Positions 34,153 to 43,161 of a stretch of 64,000 nucleotides of DNA are shown here, piece by piece. Position 1 is the first letter of the stretch, and the number at the start of each line of letters is the position of its first letter. The stretch spans positions 1 through 64,000 of the forward strand of contig CATQHX010000005.1 of assembly GCA_958296065.1 (NCBI GenBank). Reading direction: 5' to 3'. The DNA comes from Vicinamibacterales bacterium (GTDB taxonomy: Bacteria; Acidobacteriota; Vicinamibacteria; Vicinamibacterales; UBA8438). The notes beneath the pieces were generated by a model that saw only the letters and a list, made by a program, of their open reading frames with translations, searched no databases and had not been told where the DNA came from. The translations under genes and the position numbers were made by a program.

Positions 34153-35397
34153 CTAGTTCGTCGGCCAGAGCACGCCCTGGCTGTTCTCGCCCTCGGCGCC
34201 GGCAGGCACCGGGCCCATGCCCTTGTAGACGAACTTCTGCACGCGCGATCCCTCGTAGGTCTCGGTGGTGTAGATGTTGCCCGAGGAATCGACCGCGAGG
34301 CTGTGCACCGCGAAGAACATGCCCGGCTGGCGTCCGCCGTCGCCGAACGCGGTCAGCACCTTCAGCGACTTGCGCTCGATGATGTAGACCTTCATGTTCT
34401 GGCCGTCGGCGAGGTACATGTACGTCTGCTCCTCGTCCGGCGAGAAGTCGAGGTCCCAGGTCGAGCCCTGCGCGCGGGTGTGGGTGGCGACGAGCATCTC
34501 GTCGACGAACGTCCCGTCCTTCTGGAACACCTGGATGCGGTCCTCGGCGCGGTCGCAGACGTACACGAGCCCGTCGTTCGCGATCACGCTGCAGTGCACC
34601 GGCCCGCGGAACTGCTGCGCCGGATCGTTGCCCGGCTCGTAGGGGCCGCCGAAGTCGTAGTCGTCGTTCGGCACGTTGCCGTAGGCGCCCCAGCCCCGCT
34701 TGAACGCGCCGGTCTCCGCGTCGACCACCGCGACCCGCTTGTTGTAGTAGCCGTCGGCGAAGTACGCCTCGTTCGCCTCGGGGTCGATCCCGATCTCGGC
34801 GACGCGGCCGTAGCTGTCCTCCGAGAGGCTGTTGCGCGCGAATATCCGCCGGCCATCCTCCTCGCGGACCATGCGGGCGTTGTGCCGGCCGGCCTGCAGC
34901 AGGAACTCGCCGCTGCGCGTGAACTTCAGCACGTGCGCGTCGCCCTGCCCATTGCCGCCGATCCAGACGTTGTCCATGTGGTCCACGGCGATCCCGTGGT
35001 TGGACTCGGGCCAGACGTAGTCGCCGGTCTCGGTGCCGGGACCGCCCCAACTGTCGACCAGGTTGCCCTCCTGGTCGAAGACGAGGACGGGCGGACCGGG
35101 CTGGCAGCACTCGCTGACCGGCGGATCCATGACCATGCCGATCTCGGTAGCGCCCTGGAAGTTGTCGGGCGTGTTGCGGTGCAGGACCCAGACATTGTCC
35201 TGCGCGTCGACGTCCACGCCGATGGTCGGACCCATCAGCCAGTGGTTGGGAAGGTTCTTCGGCCACAGCGGATCGACCTCGAACATCGGCGCCATGACCG
35301 CGTCGTCGTCGTCCCCGTTCTGGCCGGCCACCAGCACGACGCCGGCCGCCAGGGCGGCGCCCAGCGCCAACGGTACCAGAAACGCGTACCTCTTCAT
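34153..35397 (-). CDS. secreted NHL-repeat propeller, PAL-like, 414 aa
   Basis: A signal or anchor helix (VPLALGAALAAGVVLVAGQ) is followed by NHL-type blades: IGVDVDAQDNVWVLHRNT, HGIAVDHMDNVWIGGNG, GPVHCSVIANDGLVYVCDRA, HSLAVDSSGNIYTTETYEG. The layout resembles the peptidyl-hydroxyglycine lyase (PAL) family of bacterial secreted propellers. It is divergent from the HupE-like gene. A role in redox or copper biology is only a guess from context. AGGAGG precedes the ATG. Confidence 0.85.
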   Translation of the reverse strand: MKRYAFLVPLALGAALAAGVVLVAGQNGDDDDAVMAPMFEVDPLWPKNLPNHWLMGPTIGVDVDAQDNVWVLHRNTPDNFQGATEIGMVMDPPVSECCQPGPPVLVFDQEGNLVDSWGGPGTETGDYVWPESNHGIAVDHMDNVWIGGNGQGDAHVLKFTRSGEFLLQAGRHNARMVREEDGRRIFARNSLSEDSYGRVAEIGIDPEANEAYFADGYYNKRVAVVDAETGAFKRGWGAYGNVPNDDYDFGGPYEPGNDPAQQFRGPVHCSVIANDGLVYVCDRAEDRIQVFQKDGTFVDEMLVATHTRAQGSTWDLDFSPDEEQTYMYLADGQNMKVYIIERKSLKVLTAFGDGGRQPGMFFAVHSLAVDSSGNIYTTETYEGSRVQKFVYKGMGPVPAGAEGENSQGVLWPTN

Positions 35398-35460
35398 GTG
35401 TGTTCCTCCTTACTGGAACCGTGCGCCGCGTCCCGCCAAGTCCGTGGCCGTCCGGCGCGT

Positions 35461-35491
35461 TTCAGTCGCAACGACAGTCGAACAGTATACT
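35461..35491 (+). promoter_or_regulatory. candidate promoter for the HupE-like gene
   Basis: TATACT (35486-35491) is a good -10. TTCAGT at 35461-35466 is a weak -35 with a long 19-bp spacer. The start codon at 35526 lies 35 bp downstream with a proper ribosome site. It stands in the divergent spacer to the NHL gene. Confidence 0.4.
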
Positions 35492-35525
35492 TTGGAAGCG
35501 ATCGGGGCAAAGGGAGGCGGATCGA

Positions 35526-36878
35526 GTGCGATATCGACGCAAGATGCTGCTGGCGGCCGGCGTGCTGGCGACGCTGCTGGCGGGGGCTACGGCGGGCGTG
35601 CAGGCGCACGACATCCCGAGCGACGTCACCGTACGCGCCTTCGTCAAGCCCGAGGGCGACCGGCTGCGCATGTTGGTGCGGGTGCCGCTCGAGGCGATGC
35701 TCGACATCAACTTCCCGCTCCGCGGTCCCGGCTATCTGGACATCGAGGGCGCCGAGCGGCTCCTGCCCGACGCCGCCATGCTCTGGCTGGGCCAGGAGAT
35801 CGAGCTGTTCGAGGACGGCGTCCGACTCCCGGAGCCAACACTGGCCGCGGTGCGCCTCTCGCTGCCATCGAACCGGGCGTTCAACACCTACGAGGACGCG
35901 CTGGCGCACGTCACCACCGGCGAGCGGCTACCCCCGACCACGCAGATCATCTGGCGTCAGGCGCTGCTGGACGTGTTGCTCGACTACGACACGACGTCCG
36001 CCGAGTCGGAGTTCTCCATCCGCCCGGGCGTCGAGCGCCTGGGGCTGCGGGTCGTCTCGGTCATCCGCTTCATCACGCCGGCCGGCGCCGAGCGGGCGTT
36101 CGAGCTGCGCGGCGACCCGGGCGTGGTCACCCTCGATCCGCGCTGGCACCAGGCGGCCTGGAACTTCGTCGCATCGGGCTTCGAGCACATCCTGGACGGC
36201 ATCGACCACCTGCTGTTCCTGCTCTGCCTGGTGATTCCGTTCCGCCGGTTCTGGGCGCTCGTGCCGATCGTCACGGGATTCACGGTGGCCCACTCGGTGA
36301 CCCTCATCGCGTCGGCGTACGACATGGCGCCGAACACGCTCTGGTTCCCGCCGCTCGTCGAGACGCTCATAGCGCTCTCCATCGTCTACATGGCGTTCGA
36401 GAACATCGTGGCGGCCGGGTCCGGGGACGCCACCCGCATCCGCCGCCGCTGGGTGGTCGCCTTCGGCTTCGGCCTCGTGCACGGCTTCGGCTTCTCGTTC
36501 GCGTTGCGCGAGACGCTGCAGTTCGCCGGCTCGCATCTGCTGATGTCGCTTCTGTCGTTCAACGTCGGTGTCGAGCTGGGCCAGTTGCTGGTCATCGCGC
36601 TCTGCGTCCCGGCGCTGGAGCTGCTCTTCCGCTACGGCGTCAACGAGCGTCTGGGCACGATCCTGATCTCGGCCCTCGTCGCCCACACCAGCCTGCACTG
36701 GATGGCCGAGCGCTACGAGACGCTGAGCCAGTACCCGCTGACCTGGGCCGCGCTGGCCAGCGCGCTGCTGGTCGGGATCATTCCTTGGCTGATCCTGTTC
36801 ATGCTGGCCGCAGCCACCGCGTGGTACGGGCTCAAGTACTGGCGGCAGGGGCCCGCGGAAGAGGTCGCGGCCGAATGA
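35526..36878 (+). CDS. HupE/UreJ-like membrane protein with soluble N-domain, 450 aa
   Basis: The N-terminal signal (LLAAGVLATLLAGATAGVQA) leads to an extracytoplasmic domain of about 180 residues starting HDIPSDVTV. The C-terminal half is the HupE/UreJ_2 membrane part with the marker GFEHILDGIDHLLFLL, GFGLVHGFGFSFAL and about six helices. Histidines in these motifs suggest nickel, cobalt or copper transport, the role assigned to HupE/UreJ. The GTG at 35526 is chosen because AAGGGAGG lies 8 nt upstream; a later ATG would also keep the signal. The transported ion is not known. Confidence 0.87.
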   Translation: MRYRRKMLLAAGVLATLLAGATAGVQAHDIPSDVTVRAFVKPEGDRLRMLVRVPLEAMLDINFPLRGPGYLDIEGAERLLPDAAMLWLGQEIELFEDGVRLPEPTLAAVRLSLPSNRAFNTYEDALAHVTTGERLPPTTQIIWRQALLDVLLDYDTTSAESEFSIRPGVERLGLRVVSVIRFITPAGAERAFELRGDPGVVTLDPRWHQAAWNFVASGFEHILDGIDHLLFLLCLVIPFRRFWALVPIVTGFTVAHSVTLIASAYDMAPNTLWFPPLVETLIALSIVYMAFENIVAAGSGDATRIRRRWVVAFGFGLVHGFGFSFALRETLQFAGSHLLMSLLSFNVGVELGQLLVIALCVPALELLFRYGVNERLGTILISALVAHTSLHWMAERYETLSQYPLTWAALASALLVGIIPWLILFMLAAATAWYGLKYWRQGPAEEVAAE

Positions 36879-36944
36879 AACGCACGTCGGAGATGAGACA
36901 GCCGGGGTCCGACCGGAGAGGCCTCGTCGAGCACCAGTGATGCG

Positions 36945-39371
36945 ATGCGCGCAACGACCACCGGCGCGACCCCGTTTCGCCGGTCGACCACGACCATGCT
37001 CATGACCTCCACTCGCCGTCGTTCGGTTTCCCTTCTCGCCGGCGTGCTGCTGGCCACGATCGCCGCCCAACCGGCCGCGGCGCAGTCCGCTGCCGACGAA
37101 CCCGCCGGCCCGCGCGCGCAATCGGCCGAGCCTTCCCTCGTCCTCGACGGCGGGGGCGGCGGATTCGCCGTCATGCCGCCGAGCGAGTACTACCGGGTGG
37201 CGCCGGTCCGCGTCGAGAACGGCCCGCAGATCGACGGGCGCCTCGACGAGGAGGTCTGGCTGCAGGCCGCGATCATCGACGAGTTCGTGCAGCAGGAGCC
37301 GGCCGAGGGCGAGCCGGCCACCGAGCAGACGGTGGTGCGGCTGCTCTACGACTCCCAGGCCCTGTACATCGGCGTGGAGGCCCACGACACCGAGCCGGAT
37401 GGCGTCATCGCCACCGAGATGCGGCGGGACTCCCTGCGATTGCTCGACGAGGACAACTTCCAGGTCATCCTCGATACCTTCCAGGACCGGCGCTCCGGCT
37501 ACATGTTCGTCACCAGCCCCCTCGGCGCGAAGCTGGAGCAGCAGGTGGCCGAGGAGGGCGAGGGGGGCTGGCGCGGACGCAACAGCAACAACATCAACAT
37601 CAACTGGGACGGGGTCTGGGACGTGGTCTCCCACCGCACCGCCGACGGTTGGGTGGCCGAGATCGCGATCCCGATGGTGACGCTCCGCTTTCCCAGGACC
37701 GAGGAGCAGGTCTGGGGCGTCAACTTCATGCGCAACATCCGCCGCAAGAACGAGCAGGTGTTCTGGGCGCCGATCTCGAAGGAATACACCCTGACCCGCG
37801 TCAGCCTCGCGGGCACGATGCACGGGATCGGTACGGTCAACCGCGGCCTGGACCTGCGCATGACCCCCTACATGCTCGCGGGCGGCCGGCAGGACCGCGC
37901 GGCGGGCACCGTGGCCGGCGGCGGCCTCGACGGCTCGGGGTTCAACGACTACGGCCTCGACGTCAAGTACGGCGTGGCGTCCGGCCTCAACCTGGATCTG
38001 ACCCTGAACACCGACTTCGCGCAGGTCGAGGTGGACGAGCAGCAGGTCAACCTGACTCGCTTTCCCCTCTTCTTTCCGGAGAAGCGCGACTTCTTCCTGG
38101 AGAACGCCGGGATGTTCAACGTCGGGGCGCCCGGGAGCGGGTTCGGGCGGGTCGCCGATCTCTTCTTCACGCGGCGCATCGGCCTCTCGGCCGGCGGTCA
38201 GCCGACCCCCATCATCGGCGGCGCGCGGCTTACCGGAAAGGTGAACCGCCACAACGTCGCCGCGATGAACATCACGACGGGGTCGTTCGGCAACGCAGGC
38301 GACAACTTCTTCGTGGGACGCTACAGCCGCGACATCCTGGCCCGCTCGAAGGTCGGCGGGATCGTGATCGACAAGCAGGCCGTCGGCAGCGTGTTCGCGC
38401 CGGACGTCGGCGGGGTTTCCCACTACAACCGCACGTTCGCGGCCGACACGACGCTCGCCGTGCACCGCAACCTGACGATGACCGGCTTCGTCGCCAAGAC
38501 CCAGACCCCGGGGCTGACCACCGGCGACATGGCCTCGTACGCGCGGGCCACGTGGCTGAGCCCGGCGTTTCACGTCTACACCGAGTTCGCCGACCTGCAG
38601 GAGAACTTCAACCCGGAAGTCGGCTTCGTCCCCCGCCTCGGCATCCGCACGTCGAAGTTCCACGGCGAGTGGAACCCGCGGCCGGATCGCTGGAACATCC
38701 GGATGTTCGACCCGATGTGGAACATCACCTACACCACCGACCAGCACAACCGGCTGCTGACGCGGCGGATCCACAACATGCTCGGGACGTACTTCGAGAA
38801 CGGCTCTTCGGTCACCTTCTACTACAACGACCACTTCGAGCAGCTCGACATCCCGTTCCCCATCCGCAACACGGGCGTCACCGTTCCGGCCGGAACCTAC
38901 CGCTTCGGCGAATGGGTCTTCTCGTACCGCTCCGACCCGTCTCGGCGGCTGTACACGCAGACGCGCTATTCGCCGCAGACCTTCTTCGAAGGCACCCGCA
39001 CCGACATCCAGGCCACGGTCGGATTCCGGGCCACGAGCCGCATCTCGGCCGAGACCATCTTCAACCGCAGCGACGTCGATCTGCCGTGGGGCGAGTTCGT
39101 CGCCGACCTGGCGTCGCTGCGCCTGGACCTGACGCTGTCGCCGACCGTGACGCTGCGGTCGCTGTCGCAGTACAACTCGCTGACCGGCGAGCTCAGCAAC
39201 AGCATCCGCTTCAACTGGATCTACAGCCCCGGCAGCGACATCTACATCGCCTACGACGAGATGCGCCTCGACGACCTGTTCTACCTGAATCCCCACGTCC
39301 GCCGCTCACCCTGGGGCGACGTGCGCAACCGGCAGATCGCGATCAAGATGACCTACCTGCTCTCGCGGTGA
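36945..39371 (+). CDS. CBM9-like/DUF5916 outer-membrane protein, 808 aa
   Basis: The N-terminal part (IDGRLDEEVWLQAAIIDEFV, then AEIAIPMVTLRFP) is a carbohydrate-binding-module-9-like domain. The rest is the DUF5916 beta-barrel: FNDYGLDVKYGVASGLNLDL, TDFAQVEVDEQQVNLTRFPL, FFPEKRDFFLENAGMF. These phrases are almost diagnostic. The protein is likely an outer-membrane porin or receptor for sugars. The signal peptide begins well inside the frame (after about residue 18), so the start may be one of two downstream ATGs. It lies 66 bp after the HupE-like gene. Confidence 0.92.
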   Translation: MRATTTGATPFRRSTTTMLMTSTRRRSVSLLAGVLLATIAAQPAAAQSAADEPAGPRAQSAEPSLVLDGGGGGFAVMPPSEYYRVAPVRVENGPQIDGRLDEEVWLQAAIIDEFVQQEPAEGEPATEQTVVRLLYDSQALYIGVEAHDTEPDGVIATEMRRDSLRLLDEDNFQVILDTFQDRRSGYMFVTSPLGAKLEQQVAEEGEGGWRGRNSNNININWDGVWDVVSHRTADGWVAEIAIPMVTLRFPRTEEQVWGVNFMRNIRRKNEQVFWAPISKEYTLTRVSLAGTMHGIGTVNRGLDLRMTPYMLAGGRQDRAAGTVAGGGLDGSGFNDYGLDVKYGVASGLNLDLTLNTDFAQVEVDEQQVNLTRFPLFFPEKRDFFLENAGMFNVGAPGSGFGRVADLFFTRRIGLSAGGQPTPIIGGARLTGKVNRHNVAAMNITTGSFGNAGDNFFVGRYSRDILARSKVGGIVIDKQAVGSVFAPDVGGVSHYNRTFAADTTLAVHRNLTMTGFVAKTQTPGLTTGDMASYARATWLSPAFHVYTEFADLQENFNPEVGFVPRLGIRTSKFHGEWNPRPDRWNIRMFDPMWNITYTTDQHNRLLTRRIHNMLGTYFENGSSVTFYYNDHFEQLDIPFPIRNTGVTVPAGTYRFGEWVFSYRSDPSRRLYTQTRYSPQTFFEGTRTDIQATVGFRATSRISAETIFNRSDVDLPWGEFVADLASLRLDLTLSPTVTLRSLSQYNSLTGELSNSIRFNWIYSPGSDIYIAYDEMRLDDLFYLNPHVRRSPWGDVRNRQIAIKMTYLLSR

Positions 39372-39696
39372 CCGAGCCGGCCTTGTCGCGATGCGAGCGG
39401 GCCGGCCACGGCCGGCTTGCCATGGGGAGCGGTCGGATCTCGCGTTGTCGCCTGCCGCCGGCGCCACCGGGCATCTCGTTTGCCTGATCCATCTGTTCGC
39501 GGCAACATGAACGGACTGGAAGCACGATGCCGGACGTCAGCGACGCGCTCCTCGACCGGATGATCCGAGGCGGTGTAATTCCGGCCGCGGCTCCTGCGGT
39601 GTCTCTCATTGCCTCACCGACGTCGGCCTGTCCGCCATTCGGAACCCGGCGAGCGGGTGCACTACAATCGCCGGTCTGCCTGCGGGGGGCTGTCCG
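39372..39696. other. intergenic, possible hairpin terminator
   Basis: A tight hairpin, GCCGGCC (39402-39408) with GGCCGGC (39411-39417), may end DUF5916 transcription. A TACAAT -10-like box at 39663-39668 could serve nth. No gene is seen in these 325 bp. Confidence 0.4.
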
Positions 39697-40344
39697 ATGA
39701 ACGACGAACAACGCGGTGCGATCTTCTCCCGATTGCAGGCGGCGAATCCCGAGCCGACCACCGAGCTCGACTTCGGCACCCCGTTCGAACTGCTGATTGC
39801 CGTGATGCTCTCCGCACAGGCCACCGACGTGGGAGTGAACCGGGCGACGGCAAGGCTCTTCCCCGCCGCCCGCACGCCCGTCGCCATGCTGGGACTGGGC
39901 CTCGACCGGCTCAAGGACTTCATCCGGACCATCGGCCTGTTCAACACCAAGGCGGAGAACATCCTCAAGACCTGCCGCATCCTCCTCGACGAGCACGGCG
40001 GCGACGTGCCCCGTAGACGCGAAGCGCTCGAAGCGCTGCCCGGCGTCGGTCGCAAGACCGCCAACGTGGTGCTGAACACCGCCTTCGGCGAGCCGACCAT
40101 CGCCGTGGACACGCACATCTTCCGGGTGTCCAACCGCACGGGGATCGCCACCGGGAAGACACCCCGCAGGGTGGAGGACGCCTTGCTGCGCTCGGTGCCG
40201 GACGACTTCAAGCGCGGCGCCCACCACTGGCTGATCCTGCACGGCCGCTATGTATGCACGGCGCGCCGGCCGCGCTGCGGAGAGTGCGCTATCGAGGACC
40301 TGTGCGAGTTCGAGGACAAGAACCACACACGGCCAAGGAAGTGA
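39697..40344 (+). CDS. nth: endonuclease III, 215 aa
   Basis: This base-excision-repair enzyme removes oxidised pyrimidines and nicks the abasic site. The helix-hairpin-helix LPGVGRKTANVVL carries the catalytic lysine K120, and the aspartate is D138 (AVDTHIFRVSNR). A [4Fe-4S] cluster is formed by C187-x6-C194-x2-C197-x5-C203. Length is normal. It is probably monocistronic, followed by a low-GC gene of foreign look. Confidence 0.96.
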   Translation: MNDEQRGAIFSRLQAANPEPTTELDFGTPFELLIAVMLSAQATDVGVNRATARLFPAARTPVAMLGLGLDRLKDFIRTIGLFNTKAENILKTCRILLDEHGGDVPRRREALEALPGVGRKTANVVLNTAFGEPTIAVDTHIFRVSNRTGIATGKTPRRVEDALLRSVPDDFKRGAHHWLILHGRYVCTARRPRCGECAIEDLCEFEDKNHTRPRK

Positions 40345-40513
40345 GTCTGGCGGCAGGATCGAAGACGGTCGGCGTGACCCGCCTTCGCCGCCACTTCGAT
40401 ACTCGCGAGTGCTGCGGCCCCGATCGTGGAATACCATAGTGGCGTCCCACTTCGATTGCCACATTCCAGACCGGAACGGGTGTTGGTACTCAGACTGATG
40501 CAAGGAGGCACTG

Positions 40514-41272
40514 ATGAAGGGACTGCTGGCGCGGGTCGGACTCGATTCAACCGAGAGGTACGGTGGTGCTAACGCTCCGATGAACCCTGACAGGTCATTC
40601 CTGTACGTCCCCATACCGGAGACAGATCCTCAATCCGGAGCTCCCCTGAAGCAACGCCGTGGAATGGAGATGCGCTACACGGATATCAACACAGGGCAAT
40701 TCAGGCCATTGCACCCAAAGCTCATGCGGCAGCATACACACTTGTCGCCGGACTTCAAGTATCTCAATTTTTGCACCTACGATCTTGGCGGCAAGTGCCT
40801 TGAACCCCTGACGAGGGGAGATTTCGTGCTGTTCTTTGCCGGTCTGGAACCGACCGAGGGACCGAGGCGACCTCTTGCATACGTCCTCATCGGCCAGATG
40901 TTCGTTCGCGACGTAATCTCGTTCGATGAAGTTCTGGAAGATGGATACCACAAGTACGCAGATACGCGCTGCCTGCCAGGATTCTATGATCTGCAGCAAC
41001 ATCACTACATCCTTCGCGCCGACCGCAATCGCAGCGGCCGGTACTCCAGATGCAGCAGACCGTTTGCGCGCCCCCAATATGATTCCATCTATCGGGTCTT
41101 CCCGGATGTCTGGGAGCGATGGGACGGCCTTCGAACTTACACAGGCAAACAAGTCAAGGGACGCGCTGTCCAGCGAACAGGCGGAGGGCTGTGGTCGTTT
41201 GGGAGGCCAGACGACGCCTTGAAGTGGATTGAGGAACAAGATACAGGAAAGCTGCATAGATCGAACTGGTGA
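40514..41272 (+). CDS. Nmad3-like protein (putative nucleotide-modification-associated), 252 aa
   Basis: The opening ARVGLDSTERYGGANAPMNP, then SFLYVPIPE, YTDINTG, HLSPDFKYLNF and DFVLFFAGLEP follow the Nmad3 family pattern. That family was named from proximity to DNA base-modification systems; no activity is proven. Composition is visibly less GC-rich than the surroundings, so it was probably acquired. AAGGAGG lies about 8 nt before the ATG. No modification enzyme is adjacent. The nearest neighbours are nth and decayed toxin-antitoxin genes, so the partner system may have been lost. Confidence 0.7.
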   Translation: MKGLLARVGLDSTERYGGANAPMNPDRSFLYVPIPETDPQSGAPLKQRRGMEMRYTDINTGQFRPLHPKLMRQHTHLSPDFKYLNFCTYDLGGKCLEPLTRGDFVLFFAGLEPTEGPRRPLAYVLIGQMFVRDVISFDEVLEDGYHKYADTRCLPGFYDLQQHHYILRADRNRSGRYSRCSRPFARPQYDSIYRVFPDVWERWDGLRTYTGKQVKGRAVQRTGGGLWSFGRPDDALKWIEEQDTGKLHRSNW

Positions 41273-41439
41273 GTCCCTGCCGTCGAGATCCAGTGCATCG
41301 GTCCTCCACGACGACGGACTTCATGTGTCAAGGAGCAGTCCCCACGGGCACTCGGTCCAGTGCAACAGAATTATGTCCGAGCACCGTGAATTCGGCTGCG
41401 GGCGAGGCAACCGTTGTGAGCGCCGGCCACGCCCGGCAC

Positions 41440-41680
41440 GACGATCCGGCGACGTCCGCCAGTGGGTGGGCCATCCGTCGCCCCGTCGCGGTGTCCAACC
41501 TCCCGGCCGCCGTGCGGCACAGCAGGGCGCGTTCTTCCGCGCGCTCCTGCTCGAACCCTGCTCAGGTCCCTGCTTGCGACCCTCCGCCGCCCACTCCTTC
41601 ACCCGGTGGGCCAACATCATCCGTACCTCCTGTAAGTCGGGCAACGATGCCGATGCCGCCCTACCGAACAGCACCCGCAC
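41440..41680 (-). pseudogene. Rpn-like (PD-(D/E)XK transposase family) C-terminal fragment
   Basis: The minus strand starts with LPDLQEVRMMLAHRVKEW and then, after a frame change, KQGLEQGFEQERAEERALLC. This matches the tail of Rpn-family nuclease-like proteins, which end in MLAERVKEW plus Glu/Gly/Arg repeats and a DUF4351-like helix. The nuclease core is missing and the frame is broken. It lies directly downstream of the toxin gene on the same strand. Confidence 0.5.
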
Positions 41681-41694
41681 GGCCAGGAGAGTGA

Positions 41695-42075
41695 TCAGCC
41701 GCTTTCCGCCGCTTCTCTGAGTACCTCCTCGATGGCGGGCCGTGTCGCAGGCAACACCGCGTCAGGCGTGTGCTTGTGGTGCGGAAAGCCAGCCAGGGCG
41801 GAAAAGTGCGGCGCGCAGTCATAGCGAAAAACCAACCGATTGGAATCGTCCTGACAGTGGTACCGATAGTCGAGCGGAACAAGGCGGTCCCCATCGACTA
41901 CCACAGCTTCACTGATCTCAAGCAGGTGTCCTCGCTCGAACCGAACCCTGATCCGCAGGTTGACGCGCTCTGGCGTCAGTATCTCCTCCACGTAGTTTTC
42001 GACGTACGCCGCGCTGCACTCCCGAACGCTTCGCTCTACCCTCTCGAGATAAGCGGCCACAAGTTCATGCAACAT
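41695..42075 (-). CDS. TumE-type (DUF6516) toxin, 126 aa
   Basis: The pattern VVVDGDRLVPLDYRYHCQDD, then LVFRYDCAPHF, FPHHKHTPD and the N-terminal LRIRVRFERGHLLEISEAV is that of DUF6516 proteins, annotated as TumE-like toxins. The start is chosen at MLHELV because it overlaps the upstream antitoxin gene by 11 bp, the usual coupling of this pair. The conserved histidines (FPHHKH) are likely functional. Target and mechanism are not visible from sequence. Confidence 0.75.
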   Translation of the reverse strand: MLHELVAAYLERVERSVRECSAAYVENYVEEILTPERVNLRIRVRFERGHLLEISEAVVVDGDRLVPLDYRYHCQDDSNRLVFRYDCAPHFSALAGFPHHKHTPDAVLPATRPAIEEVLREAAESG

Positions 42076-42295
42076 CGGCCAGGGACTTCTCGACGTTCTT
42101 TCTGATTTCCAGGTAGTGCCGGTAGTCGTTCGCCCACTCGACGAACGCGGCGTCATCCGACACATGGCCCTGAATGTACTGATTGAAGAACTCCTCCGAA
42201 TCCATTCCGTGTCGGATTTCGTACGTACTCAAGCGCTTCGCTAACCCGATCAGTGCGTCGAGGGTCGATGTGTACGTGGTGGTCTGTTTTCTCAT
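42065..42295 (-). CDS. TumA-type antitoxin, 76 aa
   Basis: A short helical protein (TLDALIGLAKRLSTYEIRHG, then EEFFNQYIQG, DAAFVEWANDYRHYLEI) precedes and overlaps the toxin gene, as expected for a TumA-like antitoxin. GGGAGG with good spacing marks the ATG at 42295. That ATG overlaps the stop of the zinc-finger gene by 4 bp, so three proteins are translated in series. DNA binding by this protein is not evident; the zinc-finger partner may supply it. Confidence 0.75.
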   Translation of the reverse strand: MRKQTTTYTSTLDALIGLAKRLSTYEIRHGMDSEEFFNQYIQGHVSDDAAFVEWANDYRHYLEIRKNVEKSLADVA

Positions 42296-42786
42296 GAAGA
42301 CCTCCCATTCGCGTTGTGGCGCGCAACGCAGCCGTCGGCGCCGGTCACCCCTTGGACGAGCCGGTAGTGGGTCAATCTGGCCCGCGGTGCTCGCGAGCCA
42401 GATTGGCGGCATGGGAATTGCTCGACGCCCGGATCCCCTCCACGCGTCCGCTCATCGTCGAACCAGTAGGCGAACCGCTCGCGGAATGCTCGCTTGCGCT
42501 CGTCGCCGTCGACGGTCCGCGGAAGCCAGTCCGGGTGCTTCCCGTGCGCCGCGACGTGAGAATCCCAACCAGCCCGACCGCCCATAAACACTTGACCACA
42601 CCCGTTGATCGGACACGGGTACTCGCGGTCGCGGCTATCCGACCGCGGCACCCCTTCCTCCACGCGCCGAATCTCCCGAATCACGTACTCGAACTGCCGC
42701 ATCATCGTCTGACCGAGCGCATCGATCCGTTCGTTGAGCCGGTCGAATCCTTCCCGCATCAGTCGCGCGAGTTCGTCGTTCGTCAT
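42292..42786 (-). CDS. bacterial C2H2 zinc-finger protein with coiled-coil N-terminus, 164 aa
   Basis: Residues about 5-45 form an amphipathic coil (MREGFDRLNERIDALGQTMM). They are followed by one classic C2H2 finger, CPINGCGQVF with HVAAHGKH (C-x4-C-x12-H-x3-H). A basic region and a Cys/Arg-rich tail complete it. Its stop overlaps the TumA-like ATG, making it the first gene of a toxin-antitoxin operon. It may repress the operon or be a third component. C2H2 fingers are rare in bacteria. I know no named three-gene system of this make-up. Confidence 0.7.
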   Translation of the reverse strand: MTNDELARLMREGFDRLNERIDALGQTMMRQFEYVIREIRRVEEGVPRSDSRDREYPCPINGCGQVFMGGRAGWDSHVAAHGKHPDWLPRTVDGDERKRAFRERFAYWFDDERTRGGDPGVEQFPCRQSGSRAPRARLTHYRLVQGVTGADGCVARHNANGRSS

Positions 42787-42840
42787 GCCGGCATTATCGG
42801 CATGACAGAGTGCTGCGTCCAGCCTCACGGAATCAGTCGA

Positions 42841-43005
42841 TCAACGCTCCAAAAACGTCGACGCGATGCCGAGCGCCATTGCGGGCGTCATCCCGTGCAG
42901 CGACCCGTGGGGCCGGATCCAGTTATAGAACGCGACGCACAGCGCGACCGCGGCCCGCAGGTTGCGGAGCTTCTTCGACAACGCCAGCGTCTTGCGGGTC
43001 ATCCC
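42841..43005 (-). pseudogene. transposase C-terminal fragment
   Basis: GMTRKTLALSKKLRNLRAAV, then VAFYNWIRPHGSLHGMTPAM matches the end of IS1-type DDE transposases (usually SKK.ENL.AAL.L.FA.YNF.R.H.SL..TPAM). Only about 55 residues remain and upstream sequence is unrelated. It marks a past insertion beside the toxin-antitoxin operon. Confidence 0.75.
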
Positions 43006-43161
43006 CCGGACTACACCCTGCGCGGTCAAGCCGGGATCGATAACATCATGCGGCGGACGCGCGCGGTCCGGCGACCACTTCGCCAACACCGTGACTACGG
43101 CGCTTCGCGCGTACCGCGCATGCTTGCCAGCCGCCTATCGGCCCGCTGATGCGTAAGCTTC

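Noticed and set aside
35928-39296. 1122-codon minus-strand open frame
   Set aside because: Shadow of HupE-like and DUF5916 genes; no domain seen.
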